Shown: positions 8,118 to 16,576 of the stretch, piece by piece
Layout of the letters: every line of letters starts with the position of its first letter
Position numbering within the stretch: the first letter of the stretch is position 1
Made by a program: the position numbers and the translations under genes
Assembly (NCBI RefSeq): GCF_025642745.1
Contig: NZ_JANZKP010000041.1
Location: forward strand, 1 to 32,226
Direction of reading: 5' to 3'
Source of the DNA: Cellulomonas sp. RIT-PI-Y
GTDB lineage: Bacteria; Actinomycetota; Actinomycetes; Actinomycetales; Cellulomonadaceae
Length of the DNA: 32,226 nucleotides
The notes under the pieces: generated by a model
Seen by the model: only the letters and a program-made list of their open reading frames with translations
Database searches by the model: none
Told to the model about the DNA's origin: nothing

Positions 8118-8119
8118 GA

Positions 8120-11100
8120 TCAGTCCTCCCCACGCAGCTGGTACACCACGACCGTCGTCAGATCGCCATCCACCTGGGCCAACGGCCGGTATGTCGCCAG
8201 CCGGGCCTCGGCTGCCTCGAACTGGGCAGCCCGCAGATCGATGTCCCGTCGTTCTGCTGAACGGACGTTGCCGTAGGCCGTGGTCGACGTTCCGACCGAG
8301 TCGAGCACGGCGCCGGTCTCACCGACCTGCGTGGTGATGCCGTGCAACTTGCCGAGCATGCCGCCCCGGCTGGTCGGATCCGGCGAACCGAGGTTCGCCA
8401 ACAGATTCGTGAACGCCTCGTCGAGCGTGGCGGCGACCGCCCGCGACTGCGCCGCGGACCGTCCCATCGAGTCGCTGAGCCGCTGCACCACCTGGCTGGC
8501 GGTCAGGTCGTACGACGCGAGGACCGCGGCCAGCTCCGCCGACATGCGGTCCCGCGACGCGTCGATCAACGCCAACGAGCTCGCCGTCGCCGCGTCCTTC
8601 TGCTCGATGAGAGTCGTCGTCAGCGTCTCGGACATCAGGTCGATCTGCCGCTCCGCCCGGTCGAGCGCACTCTGCGTCCGCTCGGCGGTCACAGCGAGCT
8701 GGACGGTGGTGCTCTGCGAGGTGCCGTCGATCTGCGCGTCCAACGCGGTCAGTCGGTCACCGAGGACGTGCTGGACGCAGACCAGTCGGTTGCTCGACCA
8801 CACCACACCCTGTCCTGCCGCCTCCGGCCGTTCGGTGAGACCGGGCTGCTGCTCGGTGCACCCGCTCGGGTCGGTGATCGGCTGCACGGTGTCATCGGGC
8901 CAGATGCCGTTGATCACCGTGACCAGGCCGGACAGCTCCCGGTCCAGTTCACCCATCATGCCGTCGGTGATCAGCGTGGACAGGGACTGGACCCGGGCGC
9001 CGATGTCCACCAGCGCACCGGAGTCCCCGGCCGGGCTCGACAGCGCGTTCAGCGCGCCGCTCAGATCTCCGCTCTCCGAGGTCAGGGCTTCGACATCCCC
9101 GAGGGCGTCGTCCAGGTTCGCGAAACTGCTCGCCACGGCGGCCAGGGTCGTGGTGGCCTCCTGAGCATCCGCACCCATGTCCGCGATCGCCGCGACGGTC
9201 TGCGCGTACCCCGCCACCATCTCCTGACTGGCGACCGCGAGGTCGCCCGCGGGGCACCCTCCGCCCGTCAACTGCTCCAAGGCGGCGGCGATGTCCGCCG
9301 CGGACGAGGACACGCTCAGTCCGTCCGCCCACGTCTGCGGGCAGGTGGTGCCCATGCTGCCGACCAGAGCGGTTAGGGCGTCGGCGTAGTCCGATCCGAT
9401 GAACCACTCGCCGACAGAGTCCGTGTCGTCGTTCGCCGACGTGATCGCGGACAGGCTTCCGGCGATGTCACCCAGCACCGCCTCGTGCAGGTCGTCCCGG
9501 GATGCGCGCAGCGCGGACACCGCGGACCGGGCTGCGTCGGCCTGCACCCGGGCCGCGTCGGTGAGCTCCCTCGCCCGGGTGACCGTGGTGGCGGTCTCCT
9601 GCGCCCAGGTCGCGAGCTCCGAGGACAGCTCAGACGAGTTCGCCTCGGCCGCGACCAGCCGATCGCGCAGGGCGCTCAGCGTCGTCGCCAATCCGTGCTC
9701 ACCGCTGAGCGCCGAGGTCAGCCCGGAGACCCCGAGCTGATCGAAGGACTCCCGGACCCGCGTGCTCATGGTGGCGAGCTCGTCCAGGTCGCTCGTCAAT
9801 GTGTCGCGGGCGACTGCCAGTGTGCAGGCCACCGTGCGTCGGTCGGTCGGTGTCGCGGTGCACTGCCGCATCGCGGCCGGGTCGTCCAACGCGGACGGGT
9901 CACCGATCGTGCTGCGCACCATCTCGTGCAGCGCGGCCCGGCAGGTGTCCGCCGGGGCGTCCCGACCCGTAGCGAACAGGTCAGTGATCGCCTGCAGCTG
10001 GGCATCGGCGACGTACACGGTGGCCGCGACCGTCCGATCCTCTCCCTCGGCCAGAGTGGGCATCGTGACCGAGCATCCGGCCACAGCAGTCGGGGTCAGC
10101 TTCGGTGCGATGCTGGTGTTTCCGAGGACGTCGTCCATCGATCGGGACAACGCCGAGACACCGGAACGGGTCTGCGTCCCGACCTGCTCGATGCCGCTCA
10201 CCGTGCTGTCCAGGATCGATTCCAGGTCGCTCACGGTCGAGTCCAGGTGGCTCAGCACGACCTGTGCGCTCGACTCCAGCTCTCCGTACGTTCGTTCGCC
10301 GAGTTGCGAGACGTCCTGCTCCAGGGTCTCGTGCACCTCGTCCACGAACTGCAGCGCCTCGGTCAGTCGCGCGGTGACGTTCTGGACCAGGCTGATCGTC
10401 GAGCCTTCCAACTGCGCGGAGTAGCCGTCCGCACCGAAGACGCGGTCCACCAGCGCCGACACCGACGGATCGGTCACCAGACCCGGCTGCACCGTGAGGT
10501 CGAAGTCCGGGACCCGGAAGTCCTGGCTGTCGATCACCAGCGTGAAATCGGCCGTCGGCGACAGCATCGGCGGGGCGAGGAACGCCGCCCACTGCACCGA
10601 GCGGCCCGTGTCGGTGGTCTCGGCGAGCACACCGTTGGTGACCCGGGAGTCGTCGGCGCCGTCGGTGGCCTGCACCACCCGGTCGCCGGAACTCACGGTC
10701 GCACTCGCCACCACGGTCAGGGGCACCCCGACCAGCGCCTGCTGCCGGTAGTGCGCGCCGGTGGTCTCGACACTCAGCTCGGTGGCCTCAGCGGTGAGGT
10801 CCTGCACACTCACCTGCACCACGAACCGCCCGGACTTCCCAGCCAGCTCCGACAGGTCGGTGCCCGACCCGCCGTCGTGCCACCAGGAGGTCTGGACCCG
10901 GACCGGCAGGTCGGCGATCGCCACCGACGGGTCCAGATCCACCACCGTCTCGGTGACGTGGTCGCCCTGGTCCTTGGTCACGCTGGCGGTGCGGACCGTG
11001 TGGACGGTGGTGTCCGCGCTCATGCCGACCTGGATCGTCTGCAGACCGTACTGCTCGTCGGCGGCCGCAGGACGCGTCAGGAACATCGTGGTGGAAATCG

Positions 11101-11182
11101 CCAAAATCGCCATGATCGCCACGCCGACCACGGTTCGGCGACGCCCCCATCGCGCATCAGTGAACGCACGAATCCCTGACAC
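8120..11182 (-). CDS. Large single-pass coiled-coil extracytoplasmic protein, EsaA/YueB-like by context
   Basis: A 1020-residue protein with a short positively charged N-terminus and one membrane helix (about residues 17-36), after which everything is predicted to be outside. Residues roughly 45-270 look beta-rich. The remainder is long Ala/Ser/Thr/Glu-rich helical sequence typical of coiled coils (LTEALQFVDEVHETLEQDV, later repeated stretches). A middle part contains several cysteines that could form disulfides. Firmicutes EsaA/YueB is likewise a long extracellular stalk with an N-terminal helix, but it has more C-terminal helices, which are absent here. The GTG at 11182 is preceded by a G-rich ribosome site. 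It is first in the leftward operon and divergent from the WXG100 gene. The EsaA-like role is inferred from architecture and neighbours. Confidence 0.8.
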   Translation of the reverse strand: MSGIRAFTDARWGRRRTVVGVAIMAILAISTTMFLTRPAAADEQYGLQTIQVGMSADTTVHTVRTASVTKDQGDHVTETVVDLDPSVAIADLPVRVQTSWWHDGGSGTDLSELAGKSGRFVVQVSVQDLTAEATELSVETTGAHYRQQALVGVPLTVVASATVSSGDRVVQATDGADDSRVTNGVLAETTDTGRSVQWAAFLAPPMLSPTADFTLVIDSQDFRVPDFDLTVQPGLVTDPSVSALVDRVFGADGYSAQLEGSTISLVQNVTARLTEALQFVDEVHETLEQDVSQLGERTYGELESSAQVVLSHLDSTVSDLESILDSTVSGIEQVGTQTRSGVSALSRSMDDVLGNTSIAPKLTPTAVAGCSVTMPTLAEGEDRTVAATVYVADAQLQAITDLFATGRDAPADTCRAALHEMVRSTIGDPSALDDPAAMRQCTATPTDRRTVACTLAVARDTLTSDLDELATMSTRVRESFDQLGVSGLTSALSGEHGLATTLSALRDRLVAAEANSSELSSELATWAQETATTVTRARELTDAARVQADAARSAVSALRASRDDLHEAVLGDIAGSLSAITSANDDTDSVGEWFIGSDYADALTALVGSMGTTCPQTWADGLSVSSSAADIAAALEQLTGGGCPAGDLAVASQEMVAGYAQTVAAIADMGADAQEATTTLAAVASSFANLDDALGDVEALTSESGDLSGALNALSSPAGDSGALVDIGARVQSLSTLITDGMMGELDRELSGLVTVINGIWPDDTVQPITDPSGCTEQQPGLTERPEAAGQGVVWSSNRLVCVQHVLGDRLTALDAQIDGTSQSTTVQLAVTAERTQSALDRAERQIDLMSETLTTTLIEQKDAATASSLALIDASRDRMSAELAAVLASYDLTASQVVQRLSDSMGRSAAQSRAVAATLDEAFTNLLANLGSPDPTSRGGMLGKLHGITTQVGETGAVLDSVGTSTTAYGNVRSAERRDIDLRAAQFEAAEARLATYRPLAQVDGDLTTVVVYQLRGED

Positions 11183-11521
11183 ATGACCCCCCAGAAAACG
11201 ACGGACTGCACTCTGGCCCAGATGGCCCGACGACGCAACAGACCGATCGCCAGATCGTAGCTTCTCCGCAGGTCATAGCGGATCTCAGATCGAGATCACA
11301 CCCTGAGTAATGGGCCCCTAGAAAGCGGCTCCAACTACCTAGACCGGTCCGGACTGCACCTACGGAGAGCGGGCGAGATCCTTACATTGGCCGCACTCGC
11401 CACGGATTAGCACCCAAAGACCGGTGTTGACATCTCTTTCGCCCGCATCGGCGACCCGGAGCGCATAAGTTGTCCCGCCTGGGCAGTCCCGCCCGCTTCG
11501 TCACCACACAGGGGAACCTTC
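11183..11521. promoter_or_regulatory. Divergent regulatory gap of the T7SS-like island
   Basis: This 339-bp gene-free stretch separates the two divergent arms. It is visibly more AT-rich than its surroundings. It contains a 17-bp dyad (11281-11297), a TTGACA hexamer at 11427-11432 with no good -10 at the usual distance, and TAAGTT at 11466-11471 as a possible -10 for the WXG100 gene, giving a leader of about 44 nt ending in a GGGGA ribosome site (11511-11515). A ribosome site for the leftward gene (GGGGGG) lies just right of 11182. No small gene was recognised in it. Confidence 0.5.
11281..11297. promoter_or_regulatory. Inverted repeat, possible operator
   Basis: GATCTC-AGATC-GAGATC is a perfect 6-bp dyad with a 5-nt spacer. 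It lies 99 bp upstream of the leftward gene and about 170 bp upstream of the proposed WXG100 -10. It could be a regulator site for the island, but no dedicated DNA-binding regulator is encoded within the island. Confidence 0.3.
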
Positions 11522-11818
11522 ATGGCCAACTTGAACGTCAGCTACGACGAGATCGACAACGCCGCGACCCAGCTGACCTCCGGTCAGACCCAGCTCGAGG
11601 ACCAGCTGCAGCAGCTGCAGACCTACATCCAGAACCTGGTGTCCTCGGGCTTCGTCACCGACCAGGCCTCGGGGGCGTTCACCGAGACCTACGAGCAGTT
11701 CACCGGCTCCGCCCGGAGCACCGTGGCGAACCTCGCCACGCTCGCCCAGAACCTGCGGACCACCGCCCAGGTGCTGCGTGACACCGATCAGCAGATCGCA
11801 GCCCAGCTGCGCGGCTGA
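11522..11818 (+). CDS. WXG100/ESAT-6-like protein
   Basis: A 98-residue, cysteine-free, all-helical protein of the WXG100 size class: two amphipathic helices flank a turn, with Gln/Leu heptads in the first (LEDQLQQLQTYIQNLV). The turn carries SGFVTDQASGAF (SGF at 42-44) where the canonical Trp-X-Gly would sit, so the tryptophan is missing; SGF-type variants are, from memory, common in actinobacterial members. The C-terminus (VLRDTDQQIAAQLRG) has no exact YxxxD/E export signal. Such proteins are exported as helical-hairpin dimers and are required for T7SS function. The ATG at 11522 follows a GGGGA site. A strong hairpin after the stop separates it from the ATPase gene, so it is probably made in excess. 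Confidence 0.9.
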   Translation: MANLNVSYDEIDNAATQLTSGQTQLEDQLQQLQTYIQNLVSSGFVTDQASGAFTETYEQFTGSARSTVANLATLAQNLRTTAQVLRDTDQQIAAQLRG

Positions 11819-11830
11819 TCGCAGCCTGCG

Positions 11831-11875
11831 CAGCACGACCGCCCCCTCGGACACACCGAGGGGGCGGTCGTGCTG
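11831..11875 (+). terminator. Perfect 20-bp hairpin between the WXG100 and ATPase genes
   Basis: Bases 11831-11850 pair perfectly with 11856-11875 around a 5-nt loop (ACACA), 12 nt after the WXG100 stop and 32 nt before the ATPase start. There is no T tract. As a terminator or attenuator it would give much WXG100 and limited ATPase; it could also stabilise the WXG100 mRNA end. Confidence 0.75.
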
Positions 11876-11907
11876 GTCCGAGCACGTCCAGATCTCCTCG
11901 AGGAATC

Positions 11908-14900
11908 ATGCGCACGCGAGTCGTCCTCCGCCGTCCGAACGCGTCGGCGACCCCTGTCACCATCACGACCGACGCCACCGCCACCGCCGGAGATCTGGCC
12001 GACGCGTTGGTGCGCGCCGACCCGGACTCGGCGGTGCCCGGCGCGCCGGAGCTGCGGATCCATCGCACCGACGACGTGGACTTCCGTCGGATCCGCCGCG
12101 CGACCGGCCTGACGGAGGCCGGATTCCGGGCCGGGTCGACCATCGTGGTTTCCGCACGTGACACCTCCGAGGGGACCTCGGGATCGGTCGCCGTCGTGCG
12201 CCTGGTCGTCGTCGGCGGCCCGGACTCCGGACGTGAGGTCGAGCTGGGAGCCGGTGTCGCGACCATCGGGCGCGGACCGGACTGCGACCTGAGGCTCACT
12301 GACACCCAGGTCTCGCGTCTGCACGCACGTCTGTTGGTGGGCGACCAGATCGAGATCATCGACGCCGGATCAGCGAACGGCGTCCTGATCGGGGACGGCC
12401 CGGTCACCCGTGGCGTGGTCCGACCCGACGACCTGATCGTGCTGGGCAACACCCAGCTCCAGGTCCTGGTCATCGACCCGGACGCCACCCACCACACGGT
12501 CGGTGCCACCGGAGCCGTGCTGGCGTTCAACCGGTCGCCGCGACTGGTCGAGCGCTACCCGGAGCGGACCGTCCCCGCGCCCGAGGTGCCCGCCCCACCG
12601 CAGCCGACACGGTTCCCCGCACTGGCGCTGATCGCCCCCGTGCTGATGGGCGCGGTGATGTTCACCGTCACCCGCAACCCGATGTCGCTGATGTTCGTCG
12701 TCCTCAGCCCGATGATGATGATCGGCAACTGGTGGACCGGCCGCAGCACCGGACGCAGGAAACTCGCCGCCGAGACCATCGCCTTCACCGAGGGGCTCGA
12801 GCTGCTCCGACAGCAGATCTCGACCGACCACGCGATCGAGCGGGAGGCTCGCCTCGCCGAGACCCCGGCCACTCGCGAGACGGTCGGTGCCGCGCTCGGC
12901 CTGGCCCCGGTGCTGTGGTCCGCGCGACCGCAGGAAACCGGATTCCTGTCGATCCGACTCGGCAACGGGACCGCCCCGTCACGCACCACCATCGCCCCTC
13001 CCCCGCGCGGGCAGGCCGACGCCGGGCTCTGGGCCGAGCTCCAGGAGGCGTTGATCGAACTCGCCGACGTCCCGGACGTCCCGCACGTCGCCGAGCTCGC
13101 CGACCTGGGGGTCCTGGGCATCGCCGGCGATCTGTCCGCCGCCGAGCCGGTCGCCCGGGCACTACTCGCCCAGATCGCGTGCCTGCACTCCCCCGCCGAG
13201 GTCGTGATCGCCGGAGTCGCCTCGCTGACCAGCGCCGCACGCTGGGAGTGGCTGGCCTGGCTCCCGCACGTGGACTCCCCGCACTCGCCGTTGTCGGCAC
13301 ATTTGGCCACGAGCCCCGCCGCCTGCGCCACCGTCGTCACCCAGGTCGAGGAGCTGATCGCCGAGCGACTCGGCGCCGGCGGATCGCGACCCGGGCCCGG
13401 CCTGCCGTGGGTGGTCCTGCTCGTCGAGGACGACGCGCCCGCGGAGCGCGGCCGGCTCGTGCGGATCGCCGAGGAGGGTCTGTCCGCCGGTGTCATCGTG
13501 ATCTGGCGTGCCGACTCGCAACGACGACTGCCGGCGGCCTGCCGCGCCGTCCTCCTCGCCGACGACAAGGGCGCCCGCACCGGCCGGACCGCGGACGGCA
13601 TCTGGTACGACATCGTGCCCGAGCGGCTCGACCCCGATGCCGCGATGACCCTGGCCCGTCATCTGTCGGGTGTCACGGATGTCGGCGCGCTCACGCTCGA
13701 CGAGTCCGACCTCCCTCGCGCGGTCGGCTACCTGTCGGTCGCAGGGACCGAGATCGCCAGCGATCCCGGCGCCGTCATCGAGCAGTGGAACGAGACCGGC
13801 TCCATCCTCCAGCGCACCGGCGACCCGGTCCGTCGCACCTCGGATGCCCATCTGCGTGGGATTGTCGGTCAGGGGACTGACGGCGAGTTCGTCCTCGATC
13901 TGCGCTCCCAGGGACCACACGCGCTGGTCGGTGGGACCACCGGTTCCGGCAAGTCCGAGTTCCTGCAGGCCTGGGTGATGGGCATGGCCGCCGCCCACTC
14001 CCCCGACCGCGTCACCTTCTTGTTCGTCGACTACAAGGGCGGCGCCGCCTTCGCCGACTGCGTCAAGCTCCCACACTGCGTCGGGCTGGTCACCGACCTC
14101 GCCGGACACCTGGTCCGTCGCGCCCTGACCTCACTACGCGCCGAACTGCGCTACCGCGAACACCTCCTCGCCCAGGCCCAGGCCAAAGACCTCCTCGCCC
14201 TCGAACGCACCGGCGACCCGCGCACCCCACCCGCCCTGATCATCGTGGTCGACGAGTTCGCGGCCCTGGTCCAGGAGATCCCCGAGTTCGTCGACGGCGT
14301 CGTCGACGTCGCCCAACGAGGACGCTCCCTCGGCCTGCACCTCGTGCTCGCGACCCAACGCCCCGCCGGCGTCATCAAGGACAACCTGCGCGCCAACACC
14401 AACCTGCGGATCGCGCTGCGCATGGCCGACGAATCCGACTCCAGCGACGTCCTCGGCACCCCCATGGCCGCGCACTTCGACCCCCGCATCCCCGGACGCG
14501 GCGCCGTCCGCACCGGTCCCGGACGCCTGGCCATGTTCCAGACCGGCTACGTCGGTGGACACTCCACCAACACCCCACCCCCCGTCACCATCGGCATCGA
14601 GTCCCTGACCTTCGGCCCCGGCGAGGAATGGACCGTACCGCCACCGCCCCAAGCGTCGATCCCCCGCGCCGCGGACGGACCCACCGACGCCGCACGCGTG
14701 GTCGAGACACTGTGCGCCGCCGCCGACCGAGCGGGCATTCCCGTCCCGCGACGCCCCTGGCTCGACGAGATGCCCGGGGTCCTCGCGCTGGACCTGGACT
14801 CAGGACACACCGACGGCGACCTGCCCCTCGGCATGATCGACGTCCCGGCGGACCAGGCCCAGGTCACCTTCCGCTACCGGCCCGACGGGGAGGGCACCTT

Positions 14901-16302
14901 CGCGGTCTACGGCAACTCCGGGTCCGGCAAGAGCACCCTTCTGCGCACGCTCGCGGTGTCCGCCGCCACCGCCCAGGGGCACGTGCGGATCTACGGACTC
15001 GACTGCGCCGGGGGCGCGCTGGCGATGCTCGAGACGCTGCCCCAGGTCGGGTCCGTCGTTGCGGGCTCGGACACCGAACGCGTCACGCGGCTGATCGGCG
15101 ACATGGTCGCGCTACTGGACAGCCGGGCAACGCTGTTCTCGTCCGCCAATGCCTCGACGATCACCACCTACCGAGCGCTGACCGGGATCGACGAACCGCG
15201 GATCTTCCTGTTGCTCGACGGACTCGGGGCGTTCCGCGAAGCACTGGAGAACGACCCCTTCACCGCCCGAGTGGTCGGCAACCTGTCCCGATTGATCGCC
15301 GAGGGCCGCCCCCTGGGCATCCACGTCATCCTCGCCGCCGAACGCCCCAACGCCATGACCTCGGCCATGTCCGCCTCCGTGGCCACCCGCCTGATCATGC
15401 GCCAGAGCGACGAGAACTCCTACACCGGACTCGCCGTTGCCAAAGACGCATTGGGAGCCGACCCTCTGCCCGGACGCGCCATCATGTCCGCCACCAGCGA
15501 GGAAATCCAGATCGCCGTACCCGACGGTATCGGCGACACCGCCGGACAGGCCTTGGTCGTCGAGCGGATCGCGAACGAGCTGCTGAGCAACGGGGTGCGG
15601 CCTGCCCCTGCGGTGCGCCGCCTGGCATCGTTGATTCCGGCCGCTGCGATGCCCGACCAGGTCAATGGGCACCCGGTGCTCGGGATCGCGAGCACCACCC
15701 TGGAGCCGATGGGCTTCGAACGTCGTGGGGTCATGGTGATCGCAGGAATGCCCGGAACCGGGCGCACCACAACCGTCCTGAGCCTGGCCCACGCCCTGCG
15801 CCGCCACGCTCCCGGTGCGCCGCTCTACTACATCGGTGGCCGCCGTAGTCCCGCCTATCAGGACGACGTGTGGACCACCGCGGCCCGCCGCTCGGAACAG
15901 ATCCGCGCGCTGCTCGACCGTCTCACACCGCAGGTGGAGACACCGGTCGAAGACGACGGACAACCCCTCACCCTGGTCATCGAGAGTGTGGCCGACCTCG
16001 CCGGGGGTGAGTTCGAGAGCACTCTCGCCAGCGCAGTACGAGCGGCCAAACGCCACGGCCATCTGGTCATCGCCGAATCCGAGACACCGACCTGGTCGAC
16101 CATGTCCGGCACGCTCAACGAACTGCGCGCACCACGCCGCGGAATCGTGCTCCAACCCGCCCAAGACGACGGGGCAGCGGTCCTGCGGGTGGGCTTCCCG
16201 CGCCTGAACACCGCCGACTTCCCGCCCGGACGCGGGATGTACACAGCGAGTGGAACCGTCACCACGATCCAGATCCCTTATCCCTTCACCAGTCCGGAAT
16301 GA
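11908..16302 (+). CDS. essC: EssC/EccC-type T7SS motor ATPase with FHA domain
   Basis: A 1464-residue membrane ATPase of the FtsK/SpoIIIE class that powers substrate export in T7SS. Domains in order: residues 1-83, a possible ubiquitin-like beta-grasp unit ending TEAGFRAGSTIVVS; FHA domain about 97-190 (IGRGPDCDL, SRLHA, GSANG); two membrane helices about 236-275; ATPase 1 with Walker A GTTGSGKS (676-683) and Walker B ending D782-E783; ATPase 2 with GNSGSGKST (1002-1010) and LLLDG (D1104); ATPase 3 with a degenerate P-loop GMPGTGRTT (R1286 replaces Lys). The ATG at 11908 has AGGA a few nt upstream. Its stop overlaps the next open frame (ATGA). The single-chain layout with an FHA domain is EssC-like rather than the split EccCa/EccCb of some ESX systems. 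Confidence 0.93.
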   Translation: MRTRVVLRRPNASATPVTITTDATATAGDLADALVRADPDSAVPGAPELRIHRTDDVDFRRIRRATGLTEAGFRAGSTIVVSARDTSEGTSGSVAVVRLVVVGGPDSGREVELGAGVATIGRGPDCDLRLTDTQVSRLHARLLVGDQIEIIDAGSANGVLIGDGPVTRGVVRPDDLIVLGNTQLQVLVIDPDATHHTVGATGAVLAFNRSPRLVERYPERTVPAPEVPAPPQPTRFPALALIAPVLMGAVMFTVTRNPMSLMFVVLSPMMMIGNWWTGRSTGRRKLAAETIAFTEGLELLRQQISTDHAIEREARLAETPATRETVGAALGLAPVLWSARPQETGFLSIRLGNGTAPSRTTIAPPPRGQADAGLWAELQEALIELADVPDVPHVAELADLGVLGIAGDLSAAEPVARALLAQIACLHSPAEVVIAGVASLTSAARWEWLAWLPHVDSPHSPLSAHLATSPAACATVVTQVEELIAERLGAGGSRPGPGLPWVVLLVEDDAPAERGRLVRIAEEGLSAGVIVIWRADSQRRLPAACRAVLLADDKGARTGRTADGIWYDIVPERLDPDAAMTLARHLSGVTDVGALTLDESDLPRAVGYLSVAGTEIASDPGAVIEQWNETGSILQRTGDPVRRTSDAHLRGIVGQGTDGEFVLDLRSQGPHALVGGTTGSGKSEFLQAWVMGMAAAHSPDRVTFLFVDYKGGAAFADCVKLPHCVGLVTDLAGHLVRRALTSLRAELRYREHLLAQAQAKDLLALERTGDPRTPPALIIVVDEFAALVQEIPEFVDGVVDVAQRGRSLGLHLVLATQRPAGVIKDNLRANTNLRIALRMADESDSSDVLGTPMAAHFDPRIPGRGAVRTGPGRLAMFQTGYVGGHSTNTPPPVTIGIESLTFGPGEEWTVPPPPQASIPRAADGPTDAARVVETLCAAADRAGIPVPRRPWLDEMPGVLALDLDSGHTDGDLPLGMIDVPADQAQVTFRYRPDGEGTFAVYGNSGSGKSTLLRTLAVSAATAQGHVRIYGLDCAGGALAMLETLPQVGSVVAGSDTERVTRLIGDMVALLDSRATLFSSANASTITTYRALTGIDEPRIFLLLDGLGAFREALENDPFTARVVGNLSRLIAEGRPLGIHVILAAERPNAMTSAMSASVATRLIMRQSDENSYTGLAVAKDALGADPLPGRAIMSATSEEIQIAVPDGIGDTAGQALVVERIANELLSNGVRPAPAVRRLASLIPAAAMPDQVNGHPVLGIASTTLEPMGFERRGVMVIAGMPGTGRTTTVLSLAHALRRHAPGAPLYYIGGRRSPAYQDDVWTTAARRSEQIRALLDRLTPQVETPVEDDGQPLTLVIESVADLAGGEFESTLASAVRAAKRHGHLVIAESETPTWSTMSGTLNELRAPRRGIVLQPAQDDGAAVLRVGFPRLNTADFPPGRGMYTASGTVTTIQIPYPFTSPE

Positions 16303-16310
16303 GGACCACC

Positions 16311-16574
16311 ATGACCACACTGAGATTCGGCGACTCCGCGGTACGCAGCATCGGTACGACTCTACGAACCCTTTCACGGGCCATCGACGGCACCATGCAA
16401 TGGAACAGCACCTGCGACCTCGGCGACGAGCCCCTGAACGATCTGCTCGCCACGATCCGCCAGACCAGCAACAACGGCGTGCTCGGAGTCCAGACCGCCG
16501 TGTTCGCCCTCGGAGGCGCTGCGCTCGATGCAGCCGACGCGTGGACCGAAGCCGACCGACGGCAGGTGGGCTGA
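16311..16574 (+). CDS. Small helical T7SS-associated protein (WXG100-like or targeting partner)
   Basis: An 87-residue protein, cysteine-poor and predicted helical, with a central turn around CDLGDEPLNDLL and a C-terminal AADAWTEADRRQVG. The W-x-x-x-D there resembles the YxxxD/E-type export signal, but no WXG is present. The ATG at 16311 is chosen because GAGGA sits 5 nt upstream; an ATG at 16299 overlapping the ATPase stop lacks its own site. It is 2 nt upstream of the 703-residue WXG-domain gene. In T7SSb systems, small helical proteins encoded just before LXG effectors bind and target them. A similar role is plausible but unproven here. Confidence 0.75.
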   Translation: MTTLRFGDSAVRSIGTTLRTLSRAIDGTMQWNSTCDLGDEPLNDLLATIRQTSNNGVLGVQTAVFALGGAALDAADAWTEADRRQVG

Positions 16575-16576
16575 AC

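Noticed and set aside
8342..11179. Long open plus-strand frames opposite the coiled-coil gene
   Set aside because: Antisense shadows with random-looking Arg/Gly/Gln composition; no starts with ribosome sites.
11427..11432. TTGACA as a -35 for the WXG100 gene
   Set aside because: No acceptable -10 lies 16-18 bp downstream; the better TAAGTT is 33 bp away, so the match is treated as chance.
16250..16576. Longer N-terminal extension (to 812 codons) of the 703-residue WXG protein
   Set aside because: The extension overlaps the small helical gene in another frame and is Arg-rich; the ATG at 16577 has its own ribosome site and starts a WXG100-like domain.
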